The notes below the pieces were generated by a model. The model worked only from the letters and a program-made list of their open reading frames with translations, was not told the origin of the DNA and made no database searches. Shown piece after piece: positions 34,695-45,737 of a stretch of DNA of 64,000 bases. Source of the stretch: Phialophora verrucosa (Eukaryota; Ascomycota; Eurotiomycetes; Chaetothyriales; Herpotrichiellaceae); the NCBI GenBank assembly GCA_002099365.1, contig MSED01000008.1:1364001-1428000 (forward strand). Reading direction: 5' to 3'. The translations under genes and the position numbers were made by a program. Position 1 is the first letter of the stretch. The number at the start of each line of letters is the position of its first letter.

Positions 34695-35434
34695 TGAACT
34701 GTCTTTTCGCTGCGCCTCCAGCTGTCGGACTTTGACTTTTCTTGTACTTTAGCAGGCGACTTTGATACTTGATGATTTGGACGGGGGACGCCGATGGGGC
34801 ACCGTAGGACCTGATGATACCAATGATTTATGGCTTTGTCTCCGCGAAAACTTGATCAGACCAGGGCTGATGGCTTTCGAATGCCCTGATACAGTACTGT
34901 ATTTGAGCCTTTCGATTTTTCGATCCCTCCCGATCACAAAGGGGTCAGCCCTCTCGGTGTCTGGGAGACTCACCTTCCAATCACGCTGGGCAAGCCTGCG
35001 TAAGTAATTCGCCTTGTGAGTTCAGCCATTGAAATGCTAGGCAACCGTAATATAATCTGGCTTCTCCCGTAAACGAGGCGTCGAAGCAGTAGGAAGTGGT
35101 CCGTACGTAGTGCGAAAACGGGCCCTCTCCAAGCCAGTCACGTGGTGGGATTGACAGCGGGCGAGGGGCTTCTCGAGTCTTGAGGTTGAGCACGACGACT
35201 GGGTACGCACACCTCGCTCCGCTACACAACCAACCAATCCGAGCCGGAGGTCTTCTCTATAGAGGATACGGCCGGGGAGTCTCCAACAGAACAACATCCA
35301 ATATAAACACCGTACCTGTGACAGTATCATGCAATAAAACATAGCAATTCCTAATCACCGTCCACCAAGCCGACAATACGAGTATCCTACCGCACCATTA
35401 ACCCATCCCAGAAAGTAACGATCCCATACCATCC
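34695..35434. other. intergenic region upstream of vps25
   Basis: 740 bp with no supported gene; it holds the endopolyphosphatase 3' UTR and the vps25 promoter. Confidence 0.45.
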
Positions 35435-36037
35435 ATGGCAAACCCAGAAGAGCAATCCACCACAACCACGACGACGCCAGAAGTGCAATCCTCGACGACA
35501 CCATCGGCGCTCTTCCCCAAATCATACGGCTTCCCGCCGTTCTTCACGCTCCAGCCGACCGCGCAGACCCGCCACGCCCAACTGGTCAAATGGTCGCTCC
35601 TCACGCAGCGCTACTGCCGGCACCACCGCCTGTGGAAGCTGCGCCTCCCGGACGCGCTCTCCACGCCGCTGTTCCACAACCAGGCGCTCAACAAGCGGCT
35701 GTCGCTCCGCGACGCAAGGGCCGTCATCGACTTCATGGCCAGCGCCGAGGGGGACGGGCGCGCCGAGTGGACTGGTGGCGTGGACAAAGTCGAGGCGTGG
35801 ATCTGGTGGCGGAGGCCCGAGGAGTGGGGTGCCTTGATCGCCGAGTGGGTGGAGGGGACGGGCCAGAAGGGCGTCGTCCTCACGCTGTATGAGTTGGTCG
35901 AGGGCCAGGAGACGGAGGGCCAGGAGTTTTGGGGCTTGGACCCGGACGTGTTGCGGAGGGGGTTGGCCTCGTTGGTGAAGAAGGGGAGGGCCCAGGTCTT
36001 TGGCGCCGAGGATCAGATGGGCGTCAAGTTCTTTTGA
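35435..36037 (+). CDS. vps25: ESCRT-II subunit Vps25
   Basis: 200 aa, one exon, the usual length of Vps25, which binds Vps22/Vps36 and recruits ESCRT-III on endosomes to sort ubiquitinated membrane proteins into vesicles. After a Thr-rich N-terminal extension comes the PPFFTLQP segment. Two winged-helix domains follow: the first with LVKWSLLTQRYCRHHRLWKL and FHNQALNKRLSL, the second with KVEAWIWWRRPEEWGALIAEWV and VVLTLYELVEG through RGLASLVKKGRAQVF. All expected parts are present. Local GC is high in this gene. Confidence 0.94.
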   Translation: MANPEEQSTTTTTTPEVQSSTTPSALFPKSYGFPPFFTLQPTAQTRHAQLVKWSLLTQRYCRHHRLWKLRLPDALSTPLFHNQALNKRLSLRDARAVIDFMASAEGDGRAEWTGGVDKVEAWIWWRRPEEWGALIAEWVEGTGQKGVVLTLYELVEGQETEGQEFWGLDPDVLRRGLASLVKKGRAQVFGAEDQMGVKFF

Positions 36038-36395
36038 TGACGAGGCGAGAGAAGAAAGAAAGAACGGCGGCCGGCGGCGGCGGCGGGATGAAGGCACGCC
36101 GAGGACTCGGAGCGGTGGGTGTTGGTCGCGCCGCACTCCTTTCTGACGGGGGCTCAAGTCGAGGGCGACGGTTCAAAAAATCATGGACGCAACTTAAAAG
36201 GAAAGGCTCGAGTGCTCGTATGTACAGTACGAGTATCAGGGGGTTTGTCCAAGGCAAAGTCAAAGTCAAATCTATCCGACTGTCGCTATTCCAACGCCAC
36301 TTTGGGCCAAAACGATCATCCTATCGTGCTAAGTCGATACAGTCATGGAACATCAGTCATCCTCGGCGCATTGTACACCACACATCATCACCCCG
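36038..36395. other. convergent intergenic region
   Basis: 358 bp between the 3' ends of vps25 and the BRCT gene. I see nothing beyond probable 3' UTRs. Confidence 0.5.
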
Positions 36396-39045
36396 TCACA
36401 GTTCATACGGCTTCGTCGGACGCAACTGTTGGGACATGGCGGTCTCGAGGAGCCAATCCGTCTTGACAATTTTGGGCACTTTGCGGCTCCCCTCGACCAT
36501 CTCTCGGAATCGCAACAAAAGGCCCTGGTTGGTCTTGCTCTCGTCGCTCAGCAAATACACGTCGTTGTTGGCATCTGTGTCGGTCGTGGCCTCGCTGTCC
36601 GCTCGTCCCGACGGTACCGTTGTGCCTTTGCGATTCTTCCACAAGATACACCGCCCACCGTTGGCTTCTACAATGGCCTTGAAGGTTTCAAAGCCGCCTG
36701 TAATCTGTTCCATGCAGTAAATGCAACGACCCTGAAGCAGCTGATTGGCGTTCTTCTCAGCCCGCTTGCGAGAGTCCTTGAGGGAAATATGGAACTTCTT
36801 CTCGTTGACCGTGTCCTTGAGCAGGAAATCCTCGGGATCGACCAACCTACCCTCCTCCAGGCAAGCGTCGATGAAATCAGTGGATATGACCAGGGGAGCG
36901 TAAGCAAGAGCGGTGACGAACTTCATTGTTCGGACGATATGCGGAGCCGCAAGATGTGTGGCCTTGCGCGGGTCTGTTGTAATCATGATCCCGAGGCTGC
37001 GGAGTTGTTTCTACCACGCGTCAGTGAAAGAGGTGGAAGAACGAGAACGGATGAATACTTACCCTGTCGCGGTCTTCGTCTGTCGGCTTGCTCACCCACT
37101 TCTCGTACTTGGAAATGACGAGCCGCATCTGAGGAGCATCGGTGCTGCGCTTGACTTTCTTCGCATCACTATCGTCGGATGTTTCAGCGTCGTCCATCTC
37201 TTCCATGGATCGTTTTCGACCAAGCTCAACTCGCTCCGGATCAGACTTTCGCCTCCCTCCATAGATAACGCCGCCTTTTCGCTTCGTCTCCTTTTCGTAG
37301 AGGGCAATGTCTTCCGCGGCCAGGTGCAGCCGGGACGCTGCAACCTCCTTGGACTTGCGACTGTTGGTCGTGGACGGTGTTACGTTCTCCTTCCCAGGGG
37401 CGGCGACTCTGGAGGGTGCCGGGGTTCGAGGAGTCTTAGATACTTGTTCACTCTTGACCCTCCTTGCAGATGGCGGCTGGAACGTGTTCCGGTTTTCTTG
37501 CCCCGTCGGCTTCGCGAGCGGAGAATCGCTTGTGTCAGTGTCTTCGTTAGGGAAGAAATTCTGCTCAAGGACGCCACGGTCCAATTGCGTGTGGCCACAC
37601 ACATCACCGAGATTTGTGCGCTGAGGGAAGTGGGTATATCTCTTGTCGCTTATGCTCTGCATCTTCCAGCGAGCGTAGCTTTCTTCCAGCCAAAGATGAT
37701 TAATGACGTGAACACCCCATTCCCGCGCGGCGGCACATTTCTCGCTTGTATCGTGGGCTGTAATGAGATGGGTGTTGTCCTGCTTGAGGGTTTTCGTACA
37801 CTTGGCCCCTGTAGCAGTGATGAGGTTCTCCAGATATGATCTGGCGTCTCCGCTGTAATTTGATAGACTTATCAGCAATCCTGGGAAGCCAGGAAGACCA
37901 TCTCTTGCGACCGGGTAGTGCAACATGCGCCGCATTGGAGATGTCCACTGGTCGGTCTGGATCAGGAAGTAGAGCCAGGCCAGATTCCCAACATCTTTCC
38001 CTGCCCTTGAGGCGATTTTATAATCTCGTCCCTCCCGATATTTGCAGATATACATGTCGGCCTTCGAGACAGACTCTGTCACTTTGCCACCACCGGTTGT
38101 AATAAGCGCATTCAAGATACCACGGAGATATGTTGAAATGCCCAAATCAGTCGCAAGCACAACCGACTTGTTCTTGAAGACCTTTTCCAGCTTGCGGGGT
38201 GCAGTAGGCTCCTGCCCAAACTGCGTTGGATCGGGATGTAGGGCGCCTTCCACCGGAGTCTTACGCTTCCCCATGGGTGGCTTGTTGATGGTCTTTAAGA
38301 TCTCGGGGTCCGGGAGTTGATAAGGGTGTTCATCAATCTTTCTCCCAAGTTTCAGACAGTCATCTACCCAGTGGGGAAGTACAATCTTGGCATCGAGCTT
38401 CTTCTCCGCCATGCTTGCCGTTTCTGAATCCATTGAAAGGGATACAATATGGGTGACTTGACTTGTCAGCTTGGAAGACCAGAGACCTCCCATTGCCAGT
38501 ACCCCGCCAGCGATTGCATCTGCGTCACCCGGCGGTAGATCGGCAATACACACACAGACGTCGGACATGAAGTAGCGAGGGTCAGGGCTGTACTGCCGAG
38601 GGTTGGGAAGTTTTCGCTTTGCAAGGCAATGTTGGACCCAGGTCGGCTTGACGACGGGGATGAGAGCGGCGGAGCAGGCATTGTAGTCAGGGAAATCGGA
38701 GGTGTCAGAGATGACATGCGTGATCTCTTTGAGGTCGATGTTCTCTTCGGGGTACCTGGCAATCGTTGCCTCGCCGTCGTGTAGCCTCAGCACATCAGCC
38801 ATCTGTCCCGATTAGTCCTGATTTCCTGAACGCGTCGTCGTACGTACCGTCGCGGCATCCTTTTCCGAAAATGTCGCCGTACACACAAGAGCGAAGCTGC
38901 ATTGTACAAAGAGGCCAGGCTTCTTCACCTCGTTCACTGCCTCATCGTTCTCCATGTCTGCGGTGGCGGGTGTGGTGGTGGTTGCGGTGGCGGCGACGAG
39001 GTTGCGAAAAATACCAGCGCACGTATCAAGGATGGAATTGGGCAT
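36396..39045 (-). CDS. multi-BRCT DNA damage protein (Rtt107/Brc1-like)
   Basis: About 850 aa, minus-strand exons 39045-38848, 38802-37063, 37010-36396, introns of 45 and 52 nt. The N-terminal two thirds have repeated BRCT units: LFVQCSFALVCTA ... THVISDTSDF; VKPTWVQHCL; DVCVCIADLPPG ... THIVSLS ... VLPHWVDDCLKLG; VVLATDLGISTYLRGIL ... ADMYICKY; and LPGFPGLLISLSNYSGDARSYLENLI ... THLITAHDTSEK ... VINHLWLEES. A charged linker follows, then a C-terminal BRCT pair (LRSLGIMITTDPRKATHL ... VISTDFIDACLEEG; GRCIYCMEQITGGFETF ... KTDWLLETAM). Four N-terminal plus two C-terminal BRCTs is the layout of yeast Rtt107 and fission yeast Brc1, which bind gamma-H2A and Smc5/6 at damaged replication forks. 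A second in-frame Met, 30 codons in (MENDEAV), could be the true start. Confidence 0.9.
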
Positions 39046-39808
39046 GTACTACAAATAATGAGCCGCATCAGTGTGGTTTACCACAGTGCTCGGTGTCGAG
39101 GCTGCGCACTTGACGTGAATCGCGAGTGAGGAAAGAGAAACGCGCTTGTGGAGGCAACGCGTCACGTTTACATCGCCGAGTGAATGGCGCCAAATCACGT
39201 GTCCAGTTGAGAGTGCGACAGATTGAGAATCTTTTCTTTTTCTACCGAACACTCTTGAGGTCTTCGGCGACAAAAAAATAGTGTACAACTAAATCACCAT
39301 CTGCGCGCCCTTCACGATTCTTCCTCTATGTGTGCAGACCTTGGGATTCCCACAACCGAGCAGAGTGCGAGTGCGCATCGTCTCGTCCCAGCGATCGTCA
39401 GCCTCGCGATCTCATCCCTCTCGGCTCATCGTTACTGGGGTAGAACATCGGTCGAGCGTTCATCATTCTTACGCACGGAACAGCACTGGCCGCTGATCTC
39501 TGATCCCTGATGAACAGGTACTCGTACTAGACACGGCACGCTGCTTCTAAATGTGGCCCGGACCCGATGCACGGCAGGAACCTCGGCAATTCCTCCGCCA
39601 TCTGCAACTGCTCGCGCTGGCAAACTCGCGGTAAACTTTAGTGAAACTTATCGAAGCTCGAGTCTCGCATCCTCGGCACATTTGTGGTCTGGGTTTGAGG
39701 TTGCTCATACCTGTCTGCGAGAATCGAATTCATACGAATCCCCGTCGTCCACTTTCATACCTCATGAGATCCTCACGGTGATATTGACACTCCCATTCAC
39801 TACGCACA
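39046..39808. other. divergent promoter region
   Basis: 763 bp between the BRCT gene (minus) and the peroxisomal hydrolase gene (plus). No gene, repeat or RNA is supported. Confidence 0.45.
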
Positions 39809-41221
39809 ATGTCGTCGTTTGACATTGTCGAGCACACGATCCCCTGCCAACACATTCGCGAATACCCCCGAGCCACAGCCGGCGCCCAAGAATCCGTCCT
39901 CCACCTCGCAGTCAAGCAATACATCCCCAAAGACAACCGGGACCCCCAACCTGGCGACGTCACCATCATTGGCGCCCACGCCAACGGGTTCCCTAAAGAG
40001 CTGTACGAGCCGCTCTGGGACGACATCCATGCGCGGTCGAAAAAACATGGCTTCCGCATACGGAGTATATGGATCGCCGACGTCGCGCAGCAAGGTCAGA
40101 GCAGTGTGTTGAATGAACGGCTGCTGGGGAACGATCCGGGGTGGAACGACCACCCCAGGGATCTGCTCCTGATGATCAATCTAAAGAGACATCTCATGCC
40201 CCGGCCCATCATCGGCATAGGCCACTCCATGGGAGGCAGCCACTTGTGAGTAGGGCGGGTTCCTTTTTCCACTCTCCGGCTGCAACGACCAAACCACTCA
40301 TCTCTACCATACTGTCCTATCCTGTAGCGCACTGACACGCATACCCGCAGAGTCAACCTCGCATACTTGCATCCGCGCCTGCTGTCGACCCTCGTGCTCC
40401 TCGACCCCGTCATCCAGATCTACTCCTCCGTAGCCCCCCACGTAGGCCCCTCGCCCGCCCGGTTATCCACCTTCCGTCGGGAAGTATGGCCGTCTCGCTC
40501 CGCCGCGGCATCCTCGTTCGCGGCGTCGAAGTTCTACCAAGCATGGGACCCGCGCGTTCTGGACCGGTGGGTGAAGTACGGCCTCCGAGACATGCCTACG
40601 CTCCTGCACCCGGACACGGAGACGGACTCGTCAAAGGATAAGGGCGGCGACGGCGGTCCAAAGGTCACGCTCACGACTCCCGTGCCCCAAGAAGTCTTTA
40701 CCTTCCTGCGACCCAATTACGAAGGCTACGGTCACGAAGGTCGGCCCGTCAACCGCAAGACACACCCGGACCTGAACCCCGCCCTCCCCTCCACTTATCC
40801 ATTCTACCGCGCCGAAGGGCCGCAGATGTTTCACCGCCTCCCCGAACTGCGCCCGTCAGTGCTGTACATCTTCGGCGGCAAGTCCGACGTCGGCACTCCC
40901 GACGCGTGTAAAGACAAGATGGAACTCACCGGCGTTGGGCCCGGCGGATCCGGCGGCGCGGCGGCAGGACGGGTCTCCAGCGTTGTGTTCGCGGACATTG
41001 GCCATTTGATCGCCATGGAGGCGGTCGACCGCGCGGCAGACCATTCTGCCCAATGGATCGGGCGGGAGATGGAGATATGGCGCAAAGACGAGGACGAACA
41101 CATGCGGACGTGGATACAGGCCAAGTCTCTGGTCGAGAAGCAGAGCATCGACGACGAGTGGAAGAAGATGATCGGTGGGCCGTATGAGCGGCCGAAGAAG
41201 CCCAGTGACGCGAAATTATAG
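39809..41221 (+). CDS. peroxisomal alpha/beta hydrolase (Lpx1/Akt2-like)
   Basis: About 435 aa, exons 39809-40245 and 40351-41221 (intron 105 nt, phase 2, rebuilding SHLVNLAYLHP). Alpha/beta hydrolase fold: IIGAHANGFPKELYEPLWD with the oxyanion loop, the nucleophile elbow GIGHSMGGSHL, LYIFGGKSDV near the acid position and FADIGHLIAME with the catalytic His. It ends in AKL, a type 1 peroxisomal signal. This combination is seen in yeast peroxisomal lipase Lpx1 and in Akt2-type proteins of Alternaria host-selective toxin clusters. No toxin biosynthesis genes are near, so a general peroxisomal lipase or esterase role is more likely than toxin synthesis. Substrate unknown. Confidence 0.9.
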
Positions 41222-42112
41222 CGTGAGAAGTGTGCGGTGAGGGTGGGGGCGAACCTTACACCATATATGTATAGAAATGCATACAAGTATAGATATATAC
41301 ATGCACGCGATTGCTTGATCGCCAGTCATCGAGAGAATGGAACGAGTGAATCGTCCGAAAGGGGGAGAGCGCACTCACACCCGTTGTCCTTACAGTATCT
41401 ATGTAATGCCTCCTGATCTGGGATCCGGAATAACGGGCACATGGATACAAGAATATAAAGAGAGAAATCCAAGGATAGAAGAGAGTGGACAAACGGAATG
41501 GACACGAAATAATCCTAGATTCATTAGTATACTGCCCAACTTCGAGAGCCGCACATATATAGCATGCAGCGACGCCAGCTCTCCTTCTCTATACCTTTGT
41601 ATATGGAGCATTACTCGTATATCGGGCCTAACCTAGATAGAGATCCTGCACGGAGTACGGTACCCCTTACGTACAGTAATAATGTACATACGGCATAGAT
41701 TTCGAATCGAGCATTCTCGCTCCACGCTCTGACTGTCATGAACTGCTGGTTTAAGACAGCATATAAGATAAGCTAAGAGGTCCAAGATCTAGGTACGAAT
41801 TGCCATGATCCTTAGTCCTTTTGGGCGATCCCCAAGGGACTGTGGACCTCTTCCTAACACTGACGCCTTTCGATCCTTACCTTTACCCTGGAGGGCGACG
41901 TGTGCATCTCGTCTGTCGTCAGTACTCTGTACAGGGTTCGTAAAGGTTCCTCGCATTTGCGTTCGCTTTCAACCATAGTTCCTAGTGTGGACGCTCACAG
42001 CTCACTCTCGCACAGAGAAGCAAGGACGACGATAGTTCAGCCACAACAGAGAGACAGTTCGATGGCGTCCGGAAATTACGTCTCAAACAAATCTAGCATT
42101 CATATATAGTCG
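41222..42112. other. convergent intergenic region, AT-rich
   Basis: About 890 bp between two converging genes. TA-rich runs occur around 41260-41300 and a CGGAGTAC motif at 41651-41658. No gene is supported. Confidence 0.45.
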
Positions 42113-44485
42113 TTAGATACTCTTTCTTCGAGTCCCTCTCTTGCCTCTCCGCCGGACACTCCACGCCACTGGTCGATGATCATCGTCAGAGTCGGACTCA
42201 GTGGCATTATTCGCCAGCAGAGCCTCTGTTTCCTCCTCTTTGACGGGATATAAACCGTCGTACCTCCCCTCCGGCATGCGTCCCCTTCGATACCCTAGCC
42301 CTTCGCTTTCCTCGAGAATGTCCAAGTGTCTGATCTTGCCATCTTCACCACCTACGACACCGATGCCCGTGCCGCCACCCAATCCAGCATTGGGCTCTCT
42401 CACTCCATAGATGATCTTGTAGTTCCCCAGCTGCTCGGCGATCTCGTCGCCGGTCAAGAGGCAGCCACGGTCGCCTAGTTTCTCCACAAGCGGCCGCAAC
42501 AACCTCGCCGTACTCAGGTGACTTGTGTCCTTGATGATGGCTTTGTTCGCGAACATGATCACAGTCAACAACAACAACGCCTGCGCCAAGGGAATGCCCC
42601 CGAGGATGGAAGCCGCGAACCTCCACTGCACGTGAATGACCTGCGCTGGAGCTGGTCCCCACGCCGTCACATTGGAGCGCGGACCGACAGCATCCATTGC
42701 GCTGATAGCTCCAGCTGTGAATTTCATAATCAGAAACGCCATATCCTCCGCCGTGTAGTTGCCCGGTGGGCTCCACTGACTGTCGACCGGGTACCGAACC
42801 ATCTGAAGCTGTGCCTCCGGCGTCGAGAACGACAAGTTACCGTCCTGATCTGCTGAGAGGACGCCTGACCAACCTATCGCTCCGGCCCATATGCTGGCCT
42901 GATCGTCCGGGATTTGATACCGGGCCGGATCTGGGTATAAGTCAGAATATAGGTCGATGCCGTCCACGGTGGAGACATTCGAGAGGCAGCTCCAGAAGCG
43001 CGGGGTGGGAACGTCGGTTGTGATATTGTCGGCCACCTGGAGGGCATATATTTGAGAACACCGTGGCCCGCAATCACTCGTGATATTGCTCATCCAAGTA
43101 GTTGCGCCGGTTGCTTGGTAAGGGACGTTCCATGTGTGTTCCTGGCCGTCGGCGTCCACCCACGTAACATCCCATAGCAGGGAGCTGTTGTCGGTGTTGA
43201 AACCAGCGTAGCCTCCGAAGGTGACGGGGTGGGGTTCGCATGAAGCTGTGGCGTTGACCGTCCGAAACGTCGGGGTAGCCAATGAATAGGCGAGAGGCGA
43301 GCGATCGATGAAACGATACCAGAAGATATCCCCGTCTGTGTATACGGACTGTTCGTTGCCGAAGTAGTCTTCAAAAGAAGTCTCCCAAACGTAAAAGTCT
43401 TGTCCTGTAACACCGAATTCGTTCGCCACTGCGAGTTCGGCAAAGAAGGCCTCGATACTGCTATAGTTGCCAGCGTACTGCGCGGTTGTCTCGACGTTGC
43501 CAATGTAAGAAACATCGGCGACACTCACGTTCCCATATGTCAGAAACACGTAGTCCGAACTGACATCGGTCGAGTACGTCAGACCGAGCAGGGCGGTGAA
43601 GACTTGTAGCGCGATATTGATCAGTAGCCAGACAACGGCAAGAGTCTGAGTTGTGTTCGGCAACCACCTCCCCCGAGTTCGCCCGGCCCAGATCAAGCGG
43701 AAGACTTTGGACTGACTGTCGCAGTTCATGACGAGCTCGAAGTCCTGGATCGTGCGGTATCCCGACGCGAGGAATCTCCATCGCATCATCTGCGCGTAGC
43801 CGCTCAGCGAGGAAGCAAGGTTAAGACCCAAGCATAGGGACAAGCCGGTGACCAATGCATTGAAGACGTATTTGCGCGTCGGGCTCAGACCTGTAACCAC
43901 GGTGGCAAAGCCATACAAACAACTGGCCAGGGCAGCACAGATGAATGCCGTGACAAACCATTGAAATGTACTGTTGACGAATAGTCTCCGCCGTTGCCGC
44001 CGATAATCGAAGTACCGGACGGTGTCACTGGGCGATGGGCTTGCGCCGTGTTTCTCAGATAGCTGGTGCTCCCAGGGCGCTGCGACCAAAGGCACTGTGA
44101 AGTGTGAGACGGCGAACTCTCGAATCGAGGACGCGGCCTTGAACAATGAGCTGCTGGTTCGGCGGCGTTCTGCTCCATGGTAAGCATAAGAAAGCATAGA
44201 TTCAACCCAGCTAGACTTACTGGGAGACCGTAAGTCGACGTTTGGGTCAAAGCCTGTGTAGGGGAGGCCATCGGCTGTTCCTGAAACCGAGCTCTGCTTG
44301 ACCCTGGGCCGCTGCTTCTTGGACGCATTGCTAAGACTCTCGTCGCTAACATGAGAAGACGGCGCTGGGTTGTATGCAGAGTCCGGAATTTGATTTGAAA
44401 ACTGCAGAGGTTCTTCGGAAATGGGGCTCGTCGTCCGCTGAGAACTCACGAACGGATTCAGCCGAGCATAGCGAGGGCTCTGCAT
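42113..44485 (-). CDS. large fungal membrane protein of unknown function
   Basis: One exon, 790 aa. I do not recognise a named family. The first 170 residues are Ser-rich and probably cytosolic, ending in a basic cluster (YRRQRRRLF). Three hydrophobic helices follow at about 175-199, 206-229 and 280-303. Then comes a segment of about 340 residues without membrane helices, with many N-x-S/T sites and several Cys and Trp, which reads as an external domain. A fourth helix lies around 655-680 (RFAASILGGIPLAQALLLLTVIMFA), and the tail is cytosolic with a Gly-rich GLGGGTGIGVVGG and acidic and basic ends. The C-terminal region also has a short segment (LLRPLVEKLGDRGCLLTG) without a known match. The layout suggests a surface sensor or cell-wall-associated protein, but that is inference from topology only. 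Confidence 0.8.
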   Translation of the reverse strand: MQSPRYARLNPFVSSQRTTSPISEEPLQFSNQIPDSAYNPAPSSHVSDESLSNASKKQRPRVKQSSVSGTADGLPYTGFDPNVDLRSPSKSSWVESMLSYAYHGAERRRTSSSLFKAASSIREFAVSHFTVPLVAAPWEHQLSEKHGASPSPSDTVRYFDYRRQRRRLFVNSTFQWFVTAFICAALASCLYGFATVVTGLSPTRKYVFNALVTGLSLCLGLNLASSLSGYAQMMRWRFLASGYRTIQDFELVMNCDSQSKVFRLIWAGRTRGRWLPNTTQTLAVVWLLINIALQVFTALLGLTYSTDVSSDYVFLTYGNVSVADVSYIGNVETTAQYAGNYSSIEAFFAELAVANEFGVTGQDFYVWETSFEDYFGNEQSVYTDGDIFWYRFIDRSPLAYSLATPTFRTVNATASCEPHPVTFGGYAGFNTDNSSLLWDVTWVDADGQEHTWNVPYQATGATTWMSNITSDCGPRCSQIYALQVADNITTDVPTPRFWSCLSNVSTVDGIDLYSDLYPDPARYQIPDDQASIWAGAIGWSGVLSADQDGNLSFSTPEAQLQMVRYPVDSQWSPPGNYTAEDMAFLIMKFTAGAISAMDAVGPRSNVTAWGPAPAQVIHVQWRFAASILGGIPLAQALLLLTVIMFANKAIIKDTSHLSTARLLRPLVEKLGDRGCLLTGDEIAEQLGNYKIIYGVREPNAGLGGGTGIGVVGGEDGKIRHLDILEESEGLGYRRGRMPEGRYDGLYPVKEEETEALLANNATESDSDDDHRPVAWSVRRRGKRGTRRKSI

Positions 44486-45737
44486 TATGATGACCTTTTA
44501 GCGGTGGGTAGTCACAACCGTCAAGGAACAGTAGTTGCCCGGGTCTCTAAGCATAGGAGAAGAATGTCATAAGGAAGGATGATCTCCAATCTTGAAGACA
44601 TCTTACAAAGCAGAGAGAGGGGTGAAGAGAGGAGGATTCAGCGACTTCTTAGGCTGCCCGTCGTCGAACGACGAAGATAGCCCGAGACGAGACCAGCAAG
44701 GGTGTCCATCCTGCCGTAACCAGAAATAACCAAGCTGCAGCTCTAGTGACCTTGTTGTGAGGGCGGGAGGCAAGTCGCGGCCGTTCCACTCGCCGTTTGG
44801 GGGCCGCGTTCCAGTCCACTGGAAATTGGACTCTCGCTCAGCTGACAGAGCACATGTGGCTTGCGGCTGAAAGACCGGCAACGGTTGGGGGGCATCGCGT
44901 CGTTCCGTGACACGCGCAGCTAAAAGGTGACACGATGGACCGCCTAAGACTGCGATAGGTAAAAGGTAGCAGACTCGAAGGCGAGAGAGGTGGGCGGAAC
45001 GAAACCGATGTGGTGCCAATGAAGAACAAGGGCGTTGATGACAACTAGCTCGAGTCACGAAGGATCAAGATGCTAGTCTGTATGAGTAATTTACCGAGTA
45101 CATGGTCGTTGGAGGAAGGATATTCGTGTAGAGATTCCGTATAGAGCAAGTCGGTACTTTCGCAATCCTTCAGAAATCCTTCACGGAGAAATATTCTGAC
45201 GACTAGTTGAAAACACCCCGCCAGCCCCCCACCTGCCACTGCTTCCACCCACAGTATATGGATACCAGCACGCCACATGTTGTTAACGCTTCTGCAATAT
45301 CTCATCTTTGTCCTTTTGGAGTCGCTCGCCATATCTCAACTCATTAGTCACTCAGAAGATCGAGAGGTCAAATTCCAGACGGCACGCCTGCGAGTTCCGG
45401 GACACACGTGTGGCGATGAATATGAGCAGTTACCCGACATCGGCTGGTATTGCCAAGTGTATTGATACCGCCATTCAAAATCGGAGGTTGGTGACTGTAG
45501 TGACGATAGTCTCAGTCGCACCTTTTGCGAGGGTGTGACGGATGTATCTGAGAGTGGTGCAAATCCGAGCAAAGTGAGTATTGATGAAACATGTCTGGCC
45601 AGAGTCCACGGACTTCCTTTGCGCGTGGTTTGTATAGCTATATCCCCACAACAAAGGAATGTTTTTGGGAGCATGGCATGTTGTCGAGTGGTGATCCGGG
45701 ACGTTTGACCTCACAGACAGACATCGAGTCCCGAAAC
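44486..45737. other. intergenic: membrane protein upstream region
   Basis: 1.25 kb between two minus-strand genes. The frame at 44603-45058 (151 codons, minus) has no recognisable feature and overlaps a likely promoter; I do not support it as a gene. Confidence 0.4.

Noticed and set aside
35522..36157. 211-codon antisense frame over vps25
   Set aside because: Shadow of a GC-rich coding region; vps25 is clearly the real gene.
39809..41221. Member of a host-selective toxin cluster
   Set aside because: Neighbours are a DNA-repair protein and a membrane protein; no other toxin synthesis gene is seen.
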